Shown piece after piece: positions 50,204 to 59,404 of a stretch of 64,000 nt of DNA (position 1 is the first letter of the stretch; each line of letters starts with the position of its first letter). Below the pieces are notes generated by a model. That model searched no databases, was not told the DNA's origin, and saw only the letters and a program-made list of their open reading frames with translations. Made by a program: the position numbers and the translations under genes. Origin of the DNA: Enhydrobacter aerosaccus (GTDB lineage Bacteria > Pseudomonadota > Alphaproteobacteria > Reyranellales > Reyranellaceae); contig NZ_FUWJ01000001.1 of the NCBI RefSeq assembly GCF_900167455.1, positions 124,001 to 188,000 on the forward strand, written 5' to 3'.

Positions 50204-51445
50204 ATGGAACGCACCGAGTATTTCGACACTCTTGAAACACGCTCGTCCGAAGAACGGGAGATTGCGTTGGCCGCCGCCCTCAAGGCGCAAGTCGCGCATG
50301 CCAAGGCCAATGCGCCATTCTTCGTCGAATGGCTGAAGGACGTCAATCCGGCCACGGTAACGAGCCGCGCTGCGCTTGCGCGCCTTCCAATTTTGCGGAA
50401 GGCAGACCTAAGTGAGGTGCAGAGGAAGAATCGGCCGATGGGAGGGCTGCTCAGCGTGCCCCTCGCAGAAGTCCAGCACATCTTCATGTCGCCAGGGCCC
50501 ATTTTCGAGATCGATACCGCTGAGAAGGACTACTTGCGCGGCGCGCGGGCCATGTATGCGGCAGGGTTTCGTGCGGGCGATATCGTTCACAATACCTTTT
50601 CGTACCACCTCACGCCGGCCGGCCTCATGATGGAGGCCGCGGCGCGGTCATTGGGCTGCGCGGTCGTGCCGGGAGGCGTCGGCCAGACCGAGTTGCAGCT
50701 CGACGCCATAGAGGCCATCCGACCGGGGAGCTATGTTGGAACACCCTCGTTTCTGAAGATTCTCCTCGAGAAAGCTGATGACCTTGGCAAGGACATTTCG
50801 TCCATTCGAAAGGCCTTTGTCAGCGCCGAGGCGCTGCCACCTTCGCTCCGCCAAATGTTTCGCGACCGTGGCATATCGGCCTTTCAGAGCTATGGCACGG
50901 CAGATGTAGGCATCATCGCCTACGAGTCCCAAGCCCTGGAGGGAATGATCGTCGACGAAGGTGTTCTGGTCGAGATCGTGCGGCCGGGCACTGGCGATCC
51001 CGTTGCCGACGGCGAGGTAGGCGAAGTGGTCGTTACGACCTTCAGCAAGGCCTATCCTTTGGTGCGCTTCGGAACCGGTGACCTGTCCGCCGTACTGCCC
51101 GGCATCAGCCCTTGTGGCCGCACAAACATGCGCATCAAGGGTTGGATGGGGCGTGCCGACCAGCGCACAAAGGTCAAGGGCATGTTTGTTGACCCAGCGC
51201 AGATTGCGCTGATCGCCCGGCGTCATCCGGAGCTCGGCCGCGTGCGGTTGGTCGTCGACTGGGTCGATCAGCAAGACGTCATGATCTTGAAAGCCGAGCT
51301 CATCGGGGGCTCCGACGACGTGGCTAAGGCGGTGGAAGGCAACATCCAGAGTATCTGCAAGGTCCGAGGGCGCGTGGAGTTCGTGGCGCCCGGCAGCCTG
51401 CCTAACGACGGCAAGGTGATCGACGATGTGCGCAAATACACCTGA
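50204..51445 (+). CDS. Phenylacetate-CoA ligase family protein (PaaK-like)
   Basis: A 413-residue ANL-superfamily adenylate-forming enzyme resembling PaaK and coenzyme F390 synthetase. The family blocks LPILRKADLSEVQ, the P-loop position (MSPGPIFEIDTAEKD in place of SSGTTG), SYGTADVGIIAYES, RFGTGDLSAVLPG and MRIKGWMGRADQRTKVKGMFVDP are seen. The usual S-S-G-T-T-G phosphate loop is degenerate, so the activity may have changed. ATG 50204 is taken as start; ATG 50180 is in frame. It probably activates a ring carboxylic acid. Confidence 0.85.
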   Translation: MERTEYFDTLETRSSEEREIALAAALKAQVAHAKANAPFFVEWLKDVNPATVTSRAALARLPILRKADLSEVQRKNRPMGGLLSVPLAEVQHIFMSPGPIFEIDTAEKDYLRGARAMYAAGFRAGDIVHNTFSYHLTPAGLMMEAAARSLGCAVVPGGVGQTELQLDAIEAIRPGSYVGTPSFLKILLEKADDLGKDISSIRKAFVSAEALPPSLRQMFRDRGISAFQSYGTADVGIIAYESQALEGMIVDEGVLVEIVRPGTGDPVADGEVGEVVVTTFSKAYPLVRFGTGDLSAVLPGISPCGRTNMRIKGWMGRADQRTKVKGMFVDPAQIALIARRHPELGRVRLVVDWVDQQDVMILKAELIGGSDDVAKAVEGNIQSICKVRGRVEFVAPGSLPNDGKVIDDVRKYT

Positions 51446-51585
51446 TCAGTCGACGCCCAGGCGGACGAGTCGGTGTTCGCGTCGCGACGCCTTTGCATGA
51501 ACGGAGGCGGGCGACAGGTCTAGCCACCGCGCCGTCGATGACCTCGGGGGAACGGCGCCGTGCACCAAGGTGAAGGAGAATGATG

Positions 51586-52350
51586 ATGGCCCAGACTGAT
51601 CTGACCGGCAGGGTAGCGGTTGTAACGGGCGCTGCTAGAGGCCTCGGCCGTGCCTATGCGCAGGGGCTTGCCAAGGCTGGGGCCACGGTCGTTGCGCTCG
51701 ATCTCTCGGATTGCAGCGATACAGTTCGCGACATTGAGACTAACGGCGGTCGGGCATTCGGCCGGCGATGCGATGTTGGAGACATGACCAGTTGCCGCGA
51801 CGCGGCGGACGACGCCCTCACCCGGCTTGGCCGGGTGGATGTGCTGGTCAACAACGCGGCATTGTTTGCGACGCTCAAGTCGGGTCGCTTTGATACCATC
51901 GCCGAGGGAGACTGGGAGTCATGCATGCGTGTCAATGTCACCGGCGTGTGGAATTGCTGCCGCGCGTTTGTGCCGCCCATGCGCGAACGGGGTGGCTCCG
52001 TGGTCAATATCTCCTCGTTGGCCGCGACGTACGGTCTGCCCAACGCCCTGCATTACACGACGTCTAAGGCGGCCGTGATTGGATTGACGCGAGGTCTGGC
52101 GCGCGAACTGGGCCGCTTCAACATACGTGTCAACGCAGTGGCCCCTGCGACCGTTGAGACAGACGGCATGAGCCAGTTCTTCGGTGAGAAGAAGGAAGAC
52201 GCTGTGAAGGCTATTGTCTCCGGCCAGTCGATTCGCCGTGTCCTCACAACCGACGATCTGGTTGGCACAATCCTCTATCTTGCCTCCGATGCCAGCTCGA
52301 TGGTGACAGGCCAAACGATTGCCGTCGATGGCGGGACGGTCTCCCTCTAA
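51586..52350 (+). CDS. SDR-family oxidoreductase, copy 2
   Basis: A 254-residue classical short-chain dehydrogenase: TGAARGLGRAYAQ, NNAALFA and the catalytic tetrad ISSLAATYG with Y-x-x-x-K as YTTSKAAV. The ending SMVTGQTIAVDGG is typical. Three ATGs in a row are present (51580, 51583, 51586); the third is correctly spaced from GGAG at 51575. It belongs to the run of plus-strand genes from the CoA ligase to the dehydrogenase at 52370, oxidising a hydroxyl or reducing a ketone of the CoA intermediate. Confidence 0.88.
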   Translation: MAQTDLTGRVAVVTGAARGLGRAYAQGLAKAGATVVALDLSDCSDTVRDIETNGGRAFGRRCDVGDMTSCRDAADDALTRLGRVDVLVNNAALFATLKSGRFDTIAEGDWESCMRVNVTGVWNCCRAFVPPMRERGGSVVNISSLAATYGLPNALHYTTSKAAVIGLTRGLARELGRFNIRVNAVAPATVETDGMSQFFGEKKEDAVKAIVSGQSIRRVLTTDDLVGTILYLASDASSMVTGQTIAVDGGTVSL

Positions 52351-52369
52351 TTCCACATCAGGTTAGGCT

Positions 52370-53674
52370 ATGTCGGGTCTGGGAATGCGCGTGCTCCAAA
52401 CCTGCACCAGGCAACCGACAACCGTTGAAAGGATCACATTGACCGCCCTTGCCTTTCCGATTCCTGACGACGTCACCGCAATAGCGGATGGCATCGAAGG
52501 TTTCCTTCGCAGAGAGGTGTTCCCGCGTCACCAGAACGATCATGCGCTGCTGTCCGATCCGCGTCGCACGTACAGCGAGGATGGCCGCTATGTCCCTGCC
52601 GTGGTCGAGCATATTCGAGGCGTGCGCATTGCGGCCGCAAAGGCTGGTTACTATTCGATGTCAGTGCCTGTGGAACTGGGTGGGGCAGGCATGGGCATGC
52701 TTGCCTACTTCGTTGTTTGGGAGCGTATCTATCGTCTTTGTGGCAGCCACAATTGGCTGGGTGCTTATGCGGTCAGCCACTGGGCCTTCGGTCCAAGCCA
52801 GGTCCTATTGAAAGTGACGGATCGTGCACGCTCCGAGATTCTAGCGGGCATGATGGAGGGCCGGACATCGATGTGCTTCGGCATGTCTGAGCCTGGCGCC
52901 GGCTCGGATGCGACCATGATCCGTACGAAAGCGAGACAAACCGACTCTGGCTGGCGACTCAACGGCCGCAAGATCTGGACGACGAACGCGCCGCAGGCAG
53001 ACTATTGCATCGTCTTTGCCGTGACCGATCCGGACCGTGCGTCACGCCGGGCTGGTGGCATCAGCGCCTTTCTCGTGCCGACCGCGTCACCCGGCTTCAG
53101 GCTGGAGAGTGTCATCCGCATGCATGGGTCGGTGGGTGGCAACGAGGGCTCCATCGTGCTGGAGGACGTGCAGGTCGAGCCATGGCAGCTGGTCGGCGAA
53201 CTGCATGAGGGCTTCCGCATCGGACTGTTGGGCGTCTCTATCGGCCGTATCTACAATTCAGCTCGCGCTGTGGGACTTGGCCGTTGGGCGATCGAGGCAG
53301 CGCTGCGTTATACTCAGCAGCGTGAGGCTTTCGGCAAGCCGATCGCGGAATACCAAGGCGTGACGTTTCCGTTGGCCGAAGCGGCGATGGAGCTGCATGC
53401 GGCGCATCTTATGGCGCTGAATGCGGCGACCTTGATCGACCGCGGCGAGCGGGCGGTGAAGGAGCTGTCGATGGCCAAGGCCTATGCGGTGGAAATCGGT
53501 GCCCGGGCGCTGGATCGCGCTATCCAGACTCATGGCGCCATGGGTTTCACCAACGAGCTCGGACTTGTTCATGCGTGGCAGGACGTTCGCTCGGTGAACG
53601 TGGCGGACGGCACAAATGAGGTCTTGCGGCGCACGATTGTGCAACGCCTCCTTGCGGGAGACACGGAATTGTAG
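52370..53674 (+). CDS. Acyl-CoA dehydrogenase, second type
   Basis: A 434-residue flavoenzyme. FPIPDDVTAIADGIEGFLRREVFPRH is the expected N-terminal helix, FGMSEPGAGSDATMIRTKA the flavin/substrate motif, QREAFGKPIAEYQGVTFPLAEAAMELHAAH the C-terminal domain and VADGTNEVLRRTIVQRLL the catalytic-end block with Asp where classical enzymes have Glu. The first 23 residues do not look conserved, and TTG 52439 with AAAGGA five bases upstream may be the true start. It follows the SDR by 20 bases. Confidence 0.88.
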   Translation: MSGLGMRVLQTCTRQPTTVERITLTALAFPIPDDVTAIADGIEGFLRREVFPRHQNDHALLSDPRRTYSEDGRYVPAVVEHIRGVRIAAAKAGYYSMSVPVELGGAGMGMLAYFVVWERIYRLCGSHNWLGAYAVSHWAFGPSQVLLKVTDRARSEILAGMMEGRTSMCFGMSEPGAGSDATMIRTKARQTDSGWRLNGRKIWTTNAPQADYCIVFAVTDPDRASRRAGGISAFLVPTASPGFRLESVIRMHGSVGGNEGSIVLEDVQVEPWQLVGELHEGFRIGLLGVSIGRIYNSARAVGLGRWAIEAALRYTQQREAFGKPIAEYQGVTFPLAEAAMELHAAHLMALNAATLIDRGERAVKELSMAKAYAVEIGARALDRAIQTHGAMGFTNELGLVHAWQDVRSVNVADGTNEVLRRTIVQRLLAGDTEL

Positions 53675-53763
53675 GCGTCCCGGAAGCGTCTCAGGCTCCG
53701 TTCGTATGCGGAGTGCTGCTCTACGCTGTCGCCGAGCGAATGTTTGCTAAGAAGGAAGACACC

Positions 53764-54543
53764 ATGCGAATGAAGGGCAAGGTCGGCATCGTTACAGCGG
53801 CGGCGTCGGGAATGGGGAGGGCAGGGGCAGTTCGTTTCGCGCGCGAGGGCGCTGCCGTCGCCGTTGTCGATCGGGACGAGGCAGGCGTTGCTGCCGCGGT
53901 CGCACAGATCGTGAACTCTGGAGGCCGAGCGAAGGGCATCGTCGCCGATTTAGGCGAAGCCGATGCGGCGCGCGAGATCGTCAAGGAAGCCGCCAACGCC
54001 TTTGGCGGCCTCGATTTCGTCTGGAACCATCTCGGCCATCCCGGTCCCGCTTCGGTTGAGGGCCTGGATCTGGCGGATTTCGACTTGGCGGTCCGCCTAA
54101 ACTTGCGTTCTGTGCTGATCACCACCGAAGCAGCCATTCCAGAATTGCGAGCGCGAGGCGGCGGTACACTGCTCTTTACGGCCTCGACATCAGGCCTGCA
54201 TGGCTCGCCATTTAGTCCTGTCTATTCTGCCATGAAGTTCGGGGTCGTTGGTCTCACGCGCTCGCTCGCCAAGCGCTTGGCCCGCGATGGGATTCGCGTC
54301 AACGCTCTGTGCCCGGGCCCCATAGATACGCCGATGTTACGCGTGTTCGTCGCCAGACCCGACCAACAAAGTACACGCGGCCAAGATCCAGAGGAACTCA
54401 TCCGCAAGCACGCTGGCATGACGCCTTTAGGACGGCCGGGCAGCCCTGAGGAGATTGCCAACGCAGCACTGTTTCTCTTGTCCGACGAGGCTTCTTTCGT
54501 GACTGGCGCGGCTCTACCAGTCGATGGAGGATCAACGGCATGA
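53764..54543 (+). CDS. SDR-family oxidoreductase, copy 3
   Basis: A 259-residue short-chain dehydrogenase. The nucleotide motif is TAAASGMG, the catalytic tetrad has STSGLHGSPFSPVYSAMKFGVVG (Y-x-x-x-K), and ALCPGPIDTPML is normal. The usual NNAG is replaced by N-H-L-G-H-P-G, an uncommon variant. The start ATG 53764 has AAGGAAG five bases upstream and gives MRMKGKVGIV. It is the last gene of this run before the divergent 2-oxoglutarate oxygenase. Confidence 0.87.
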   Translation: MRMKGKVGIVTAAASGMGRAGAVRFAREGAAVAVVDRDEAGVAAAVAQIVNSGGRAKGIVADLGEADAAREIVKEAANAFGGLDFVWNHLGHPGPASVEGLDLADFDLAVRLNLRSVLITTEAAIPELRARGGGTLLFTASTSGLHGSPFSPVYSAMKFGVVGLTRSLAKRLARDGIRVNALCPGPIDTPMLRVFVARPDQQSTRGQDPEELIRKHAGMTPLGRPGSPEEIANAALFLLSDEASFVTGAALPVDGGSTA

Positions 54544-54932
54544 ACAAGCTGGATGCGATGGTTCACGAGCGAGTTGGCACGCCGGAAGCGGGATGTCGTG
54601 TTTGCTGAGCTGGTCTTCGCGAAACCTACGGCACGAACCGAGGTAGCTCAACAAGATCCATTCATTTCACGAATCTGCCGACGGGCGATCATCGTTAGGC
54701 ATCAAGCGCGACAGCCTGCGCACTTCTCGCGTATCAATCCTCAAGGGCGCCGCAATCAGTGAAGCGCCAGCTCCTGGCAGGCGGTAAACCGCCTGGCTGC
54801 CGGGGCGTTGATACCACCCTCGATTTCGCGACAATCGACAATCTGCAAAAGGACTACAGCAAAGTAGACGCAAAATCGCGCATACTCCTTACGCTCTTAC
54901 GCTCGGCTATACTTCAAGATAATCGGATGCGC
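54544..54932. other. Gap without recognised genes
   Basis: About 390 bases between the SDR gene and the convergent oxygenase gene. Small open frames occur but none has a ribosome binding site or family resemblance. No hairpin with a T-run was noticed. Confidence 0.4.
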
Positions 54933-55592
54933 TCACAGCGTGAGATTGAAGGCGACGGAGATACGCTCGGCGGTTCCGTGATAGGGGCGCACCTGGTGCA
55001 TCAGCCAGGCGGGGAACATCACAAGCCGGCCGGGCTTGGGCCGCAGCGCCTGAATGGAGGTATTCGAAAGGTCGCTCGATCCAACATAGCCGAGATGCGG
55101 CGCTAACATCAGCGGCAAGGGCCCACGTGGATCCATGAACTCTAGCTCACCTCCAAGCGACGGATCGGCGTCAATGCCGCCGTCGTCGACGTAGTAGACT
55201 CCTGACCAGAACGCGCCTGGGTGCGAGTGAAATGCGTTGCCCTCGTCCTTGCGGTTGATATTCGCCCACATGTTCGCTCGCCACGTTACGGCAAAATGCC
55301 CAGGGTGCGGTCCGCTGCCCGGATTTCCCTCGCGATCTGTCGTCATGCGGTTCGCGACGTTTCGGCCGAATGCCAGCAGCTTGAGGGCGGCCGTACTACC
55401 CCAGGTTTCCATGTCGTCGCTCGACTGCCAGCCGCCCAGGTTGGAACGCACGCGGCCGGCGGGATGGGTTCTCTCGCGCTGCTCGATCACCCGGCGCAAC
55501 TGAGCGTTGAGCGATACTGCGTCCGGCACATCGAATAGGGCGATCACCGTCGCGAACAGCGAAAGGGCATTAAGCTCCGTTGCGGCCTTCAT
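54933..55592 (-). CDS. Putative 2-oxoglutarate/Fe(II)-dependent oxygenase (TIGR02466 type)
   Basis: A 219-residue protein with the layout of the TIGR02466 family: NINRKDEGNAFHSHPGAFWSGVYYVDDGG holds the first iron His in a H-S-H context, and GRLVMFPAWLMHQVRPYHGTAERISVAFN the distal His plus the Arg that would bind 2-oxoglutarate. The N-terminal half is variable. ATG 55592 is preceded by GTGGGGACGG; a GTG at 55604 is the alternative. Natural substrates of this family are unknown; some are hydroxylases of small molecules or proteins. Confidence 0.85.
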   Translation of the reverse strand: MKAATELNALSLFATVIALFDVPDAVSLNAQLRRVIEQRERTHPAGRVRSNLGGWQSSDDMETWGSTAALKLLAFGRNVANRMTTDREGNPGSGPHPGHFAVTWRANMWANINRKDEGNAFHSHPGAFWSGVYYVDDGGIDADPSLGGELEFMDPRGPLPLMLAPHLGYVGSSDLSNTSIQALRPKPGRLVMFPAWLMHQVRPYHGTAERISVAFNLTL

Positions 55593-55651
55593 GTCCGTCC
55601 CCACAGTTCTAACGAGACTTGAATGGCGAGCGCAGCTGCAGCCAGTGCGCG

Positions 55652-56875
55652 CTAGGAGCTTTCGTTTGACATCACCTCGCCGAAGAGCTCCCAGGTTTCG
55701 CCTTCGAAGCGCTGCAGGCGTTCCGATTGAATGGGATAGTAATCTGTTGGACTGGTGTTGACAGTAATGCCGGGCAGCAACAGCGGGACGGTGAGCTTTT
55801 TGAGGTTGGCCGCCTGCTTCATCAGGTTGGCGCGTGTGAGTTCATTGCCGCACTGCTCCAGTGTCTTGTGCAAGGTGTAGGAAACGGCATACGCATAAAC
55901 GTTGAAACCGTCGGCCAAACTGGCACTGGGATTGTATTTGGCCATCCACACGCGCCAAGCTTTCATGTCGTCCGAATTGTCCCACTGCTTGTCGGTGGGA
56001 TCCTTCAGATAGGCCGCTGTGACGATGCCTTGGCTGTTCTCGAATCCGGCTGGTTTCAGCACTGCCGCTACCGAGGAGGATACGTTGTTCAGGTAATGGG
56101 CCGGCTTCCAGCCGATGTCGGCTGCCTTGCGGATAGCCTGGGCCGCGAACTTCGGCGTCGTGATATTGAAGAATACGTTGGCGCCCGAGTCCTTAAGCTG
56201 GATGATCTGCGAATCGACCGTCGGGTCGGTCACTTCGTACGTGACGTGCTTGACGATCTTACCGACGTCCTTGCCCAGCCCGTCGCGCATGCCATCGTAA
56301 TAGTCTTTGCCGTAGTCGTCGTTCTGCATCAGCACGGCGACCTTCGGATCCTTGACGGTGGCCAGGATATGCTTGGCATAGATCACGGCCTCGGTGTGGT
56401 AGTCGGGCTGCCAGCCCATAGTCCACGGGAACTCCTTCGGCTTGCCCCATTTGGAGGCGCCCGTAGCCACAAAGAGCTGTGGCACTTTCTTGGTGTTCAA
56501 GTACTTCTGGATCGCAGTGTTGCTCGGCGTTCCCAGCGTTTGGAACATTGCGAACACCTTTTCCTGCTCGACCAGTTGACGCACCACTTCGACGGCCTTG
56601 GGCGGGCTGTAGCCGTCGTCCATCGTGATGAACTTCACCTTGCGGCCGTTGACGCCGCCCTGGTCATTGACCATCTTCCAATAGGCGTCGATCGCCTTGC
56701 CAATCACGCCATAGGCGGAGGCCGGCCCACTGTAGGGGTTCGCGTTACCGATTTTGATCTCGATGTCGCTGACGCCATCGTCGTATTTGGCCTTCTGTGC
56801 GTACACTGTCATGCCAGCGAACATGGTCGCCGTGGCCGAAGCGCTCGCCAGAAAACTGCGTCTTGTGGCTCCCAT
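55652..56875 (-). CDS. Orphan ABC transporter substrate-binding protein (LivK-like)
   Basis: A 407-residue periplasmic binding protein of the Peripla_BP_6 type. The signal region has twin arginines (MGATRRSFLASASATATMFAG), so Tat export is possible. IKIGNANPYSGPASAYGVIGKAIDAYWKMVNDQGGVNGRKVKFITMDD is the domain start. No permease or ATPase gene is adjacent, so it may serve the LivGHMF transporter encoded at 25-32 kb as an alternative binding protein. It diverges from a MarR gene at 57048. ATG 56875 is preferred over the in-frame TTG at 56890. Confidence 0.9.
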   Translation of the reverse strand: MGATRRSFLASASATATMFAGMTVYAQKAKYDDGVSDIEIKIGNANPYSGPASAYGVIGKAIDAYWKMVNDQGGVNGRKVKFITMDDGYSPPKAVEVVRQLVEQEKVFAMFQTLGTPSNTAIQKYLNTKKVPQLFVATGASKWGKPKEFPWTMGWQPDYHTEAVIYAKHILATVKDPKVAVLMQNDDYGKDYYDGMRDGLGKDVGKIVKHVTYEVTDPTVDSQIIQLKDSGANVFFNITTPKFAAQAIRKAADIGWKPAHYLNNVSSSVAAVLKPAGFENSQGIVTAAYLKDPTDKQWDNSDDMKAWRVWMAKYNPSASLADGFNVYAYAVSYTLHKTLEQCGNELTRANLMKQAANLKKLTVPLLLPGITVNTSPTDYYPIQSERLQRFEGETWELFGEVMSNESS

Positions 56876-57015
56876 AGTGGAATCTCCCAATCGAAAGCGA
56901 AGCGTCTGTTTTTTGAATGCTTATTCGATTTTCGACGACTGGCAAGACGGCTCGGTGCCTGTCAGTTGTTCGGAAGCGTAGACCAGCTCTGCAAAAAAGG
57001 CATAAGACATATATT

Positions 57016-57030
57016 ATAAGGTATACTTAT
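57016..57030. promoter_or_regulatory. Inverted repeat upstream of the second MarR gene
   Basis: ATAAG GTATA CTTAT, five-base perfect arms in an AT-rich patch just before the MarR start and between it and the divergent binding-protein gene. It is a plausible autoregulatory MarR site. Confidence 0.5.
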
Positions 57031-57047
57031 CAATATGGGAGACTGTC

Positions 57048-57536
57048 GTGGCGGATCCAGATTCAAGCATTGGGTTTCTCGTGGGGGATGTCGCGCGCCT
57101 GCTGCGGCGCAATTTCAATCGGCGGGCGCAGGCACTCGGTCTATCGCAAGCTCAATGGAGAGCGCTTGCCTATCTGTCACGCCAGCAAGGCGTGAGTCAG
57201 GCCTCCCTCGCAGACCGCTTGGAGATCCAGCCGATCACGCTCGTCCGCCTTCTCGATCGTCTTCAGGCAGCTGGTTTGGTGACCCGTAGGCCTGATCCGC
57301 ATGACCGGCGCGCGTTCCGGCTCTATCTGACGGATAGGGCGCAGCCTCTGCTCGCACGCATGTGGTCAATTGCTACCCAAACTCGGGAACAGGCACTCGC
57401 AGGTATGCCGATCCAACGACAACGAATGCTCATAAAGTCGCTGCAGCATTTAAGGCAGAACCTTCTTCAAGCCGAGGACAGTGCGACGGCCAACAGCCAA
57501 AAGGACAGGCGAATCAGAAATGCAGCAAACGCGTGA
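57048..57536 (+). CDS. MarR-family regulator, paralogue of the efflux regulator
   Basis: A 162-residue winged-helix protein. SIGFLVGDVARLLRRNFNRRAQALGLSQAQWRALAYLSRQQGVSQASLADRLEIQPITLVRLLDRL is almost the same as the MarR at 20864, and the D-x-R wing (PDPHDRRAFRLYLT) is intact. The C-termini differ. The start is GTG 57048 with GGGAGACT upstream. It diverges from the orphan binding protein and probably controls it; the close similarity of the two MarR proteins suggests a duplicated regulator. Confidence 0.9.
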   Translation: MADPDSSIGFLVGDVARLLRRNFNRRAQALGLSQAQWRALAYLSRQQGVSQASLADRLEIQPITLVRLLDRLQAAGLVTRRPDPHDRRAFRLYLTDRAQPLLARMWSIATQTREQALAGMPIQRQRMLIKSLQHLRQNLLQAEDSATANSQKDRRIRNAANA

Positions 57537-58095
57537 TCAAACAACTCCGGCGGCAAACCCGGTTTCCATGCGCGCCCGGGAGCAGGCGCGGATGGCGTCG
57601 CCGAGATCGTTTCAGTTTCTCATCTGGCGTACAAACGCCGCCGCTCGCTTCGATCCGTCCTCCTGCCGCTTGGTTCGGTCACTCTGTGGCCGCTAGAGAC
57701 TAAAGGCGGATACACCTACCTTGCAGGCGACCGGTACCTGGGCAGAGACAATGCGTACGTGAAGGAGACAAGGTCATCGAGATACATCATATGCGCTGTC
57801 TTGTCTCCATCTTGCGGTAATGGCGGCACGAGCTTCATGGTCCGATGGTCGAAGCCGCCAGGGTTCGCACGCACGTCGGACACAGAGCGAACGCTTCGTG
57901 TCAGAACGACAACTACATCACGGGTGCGGCCCTGTCCGGGAGTTGGACAGCACGGTGGGGCTATCGCGCGCGACACCAACAGACGCCTCCCAACGAGCGG
58001 TGCAAGGCGCGTCAGGAGCGCAACCGCGTGGCCGAACCGGAATGTGCCCTGCCGAGAATCTTCTCTGCTCTCAGCGGTCTGGTTTAGCGCTTCGA
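57537..58095. other. Gap without recognised genes
   Basis: About 560 bases. A minus-strand frame of about 127 codons (57716-58099) exists but lacks a convincing start and any family resemblance; the stretch KLVPPLPQDGDKTAHMMYLDD within it looks protein-like and could be a relic. I see no RNA gene. Confidence 0.4.
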
Positions 58096-59223
58096 TCACT
58101 CAGCTGCGTGGGCATAGCGGTGATCCGGCAACATACCTGCGCGATCGATGGCTGCACCGGCGTCAAACTTCTTGAGCTCGGGCATCACTGTCTTGGCGAA
58201 CAGCCGCATGTTGCGCACTGCTTCCTCATGGGCCATCCCCGCGTAGGAGAATACGCCAACATAAGCCGAGTTCTTGGTCCGTCGGTGAATGGCCATGATC
58301 TTCTCGTGGACTTGATCTGGAGTACCGTAGACCTGTAGCTCGGCGAAGAATTCTATTGCCTTTTCCTCACCGTAACTATGCAGCTTCTCGTTCATCTTGG
58401 CATAGTACTCGTATCCCTTGGTGTTCTTGATGTGCTCACCCGCGAACTGATAGTGGGCGAGCACGGTACGGTAGTAGCCACCGATATACTTCAACGCCAT
58501 CTCACGCGCCCGCTCCGGGCTTTCATCGACGAAGGTCCAGCCAGCCGAAATCGGCTGCGGCGCATCGGTGCCATTGATCTCGCGATAGAGCCGATTGTAC
58601 TCCGCAAGCTCCTTTTCGACCTCGCGCCAGGGCTTTTGCGGGATGATCAGCAGGCCGACGCCAAGCTTGGCCATGATCCGCGAGCTTTCCGGGCTTACCG
58701 CCGCGGCGTAGGTGCGGCCCCGGAAACTCTTGAATGGAGCTGGCCGGATTGCTGCCGGCGGCTGCCGATAGAACTTGTCATTATGTTCCATGAGTCCCGT
58801 CTCAAGACCGTTGAGCAACGCCTCGGCGTACGCGACAAAGCGCTCCCGGCTTTCACCCATATCCAGCCGAAACCCGTCAAACTCGACCTTACCCGCGCCC
58901 CGACCCAGACCAAGGATCATGCGACCTCCTGACAACTGGTCGAGCATGGAGACCTGCTCGGCAACGCGCATGGGATCGTGCCAAGGCAATACCACGACCA
59001 TCGACCCCAGTCGCACGTCCTTGGTTCGCCCGGCCATATAGGACAGGAACTGCACGACATCGGGGCACATCGTGTAGTCGGTGAAATGATGCTCGACCGA
59101 CCAGATCGACTCGAAGCCTAGCGGTTCGGCCATGTCGGCCAGCGCAAGCTCATTCAAATACACCTGCCGGTCCGTGAGCTGACGCCCGGTATTTTGGAAG
59201 ATGGTGGCCATTCCGACATGCAT
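58096..59223 (-). CDS. LLM-class flavin-dependent oxidoreductase, copy 3
   Basis: A 375-residue luciferase-like TIM barrel: GFESIWSVEHHFTDYTMCPDVVQFLSYMAGRTKDVRLGSMVVVLPWHDPMRVAEQVSMLDQLSGGRMILGLGRG is the typical barrel start with E-H-H, and the closing region AMIDRAGM-type tail follows. ATG 59223 has GAGGAGAAAGAC upstream; the open frame extends to 59301 but without a good site. It is more distant from copies 1 and 2 than they are from each other. Orientation is opposite to the core cluster. Confidence 0.9.
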   Translation of the reverse strand: MHVGMATIFQNTGRQLTDRQVYLNELALADMAEPLGFESIWSVEHHFTDYTMCPDVVQFLSYMAGRTKDVRLGSMVVVLPWHDPMRVAEQVSMLDQLSGGRMILGLGRGAGKVEFDGFRLDMGESRERFVAYAEALLNGLETGLMEHNDKFYRQPPAAIRPAPFKSFRGRTYAAAVSPESSRIMAKLGVGLLIIPQKPWREVEKELAEYNRLYREINGTDAPQPISAGWTFVDESPERAREMALKYIGGYYRTVLAHYQFAGEHIKNTKGYEYYAKMNEKLHSYGEEKAIEFFAELQVYGTPDQVHEKIMAIHRRTKNSAYVGVFSYAGMAHEEAVRNMRLFAKTVMPELKKFDAGAAIDRAGMLPDHRYAHAAE

Positions 59224-59404
59224 CGTCTTTCTCCTCGCATAGAACTCAACCTTTGAGACAACCTCTTGCTGGAACCATCCGTCTGCGGACATGCAGCGCA
59301 CCTACGTCGAACGAGATGGCTCAATCCCCGATGTGATGGTCATTCCCACCGTTTACGGTCGATCCGCACCTCAGGGTGCAGCCCTCTGGTGCCGCCTGCC
59401 GAAG

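Noticed and set aside
55608..55623. TCTAA-CGAGAC-TTGAA upstream of the 2-oxoglutarate oxygenase as a fifth site of the TCTAATG family
   Set aside because: The second arm matches at only three of five positions and the G of TCTAATG is lost.
55727..57019. Plus-strand frame of about 430 codons opposite the binding-protein gene
   Set aside because: Antisense shadow; the minus strand encodes a clear periplasmic binding protein with a signal sequence.
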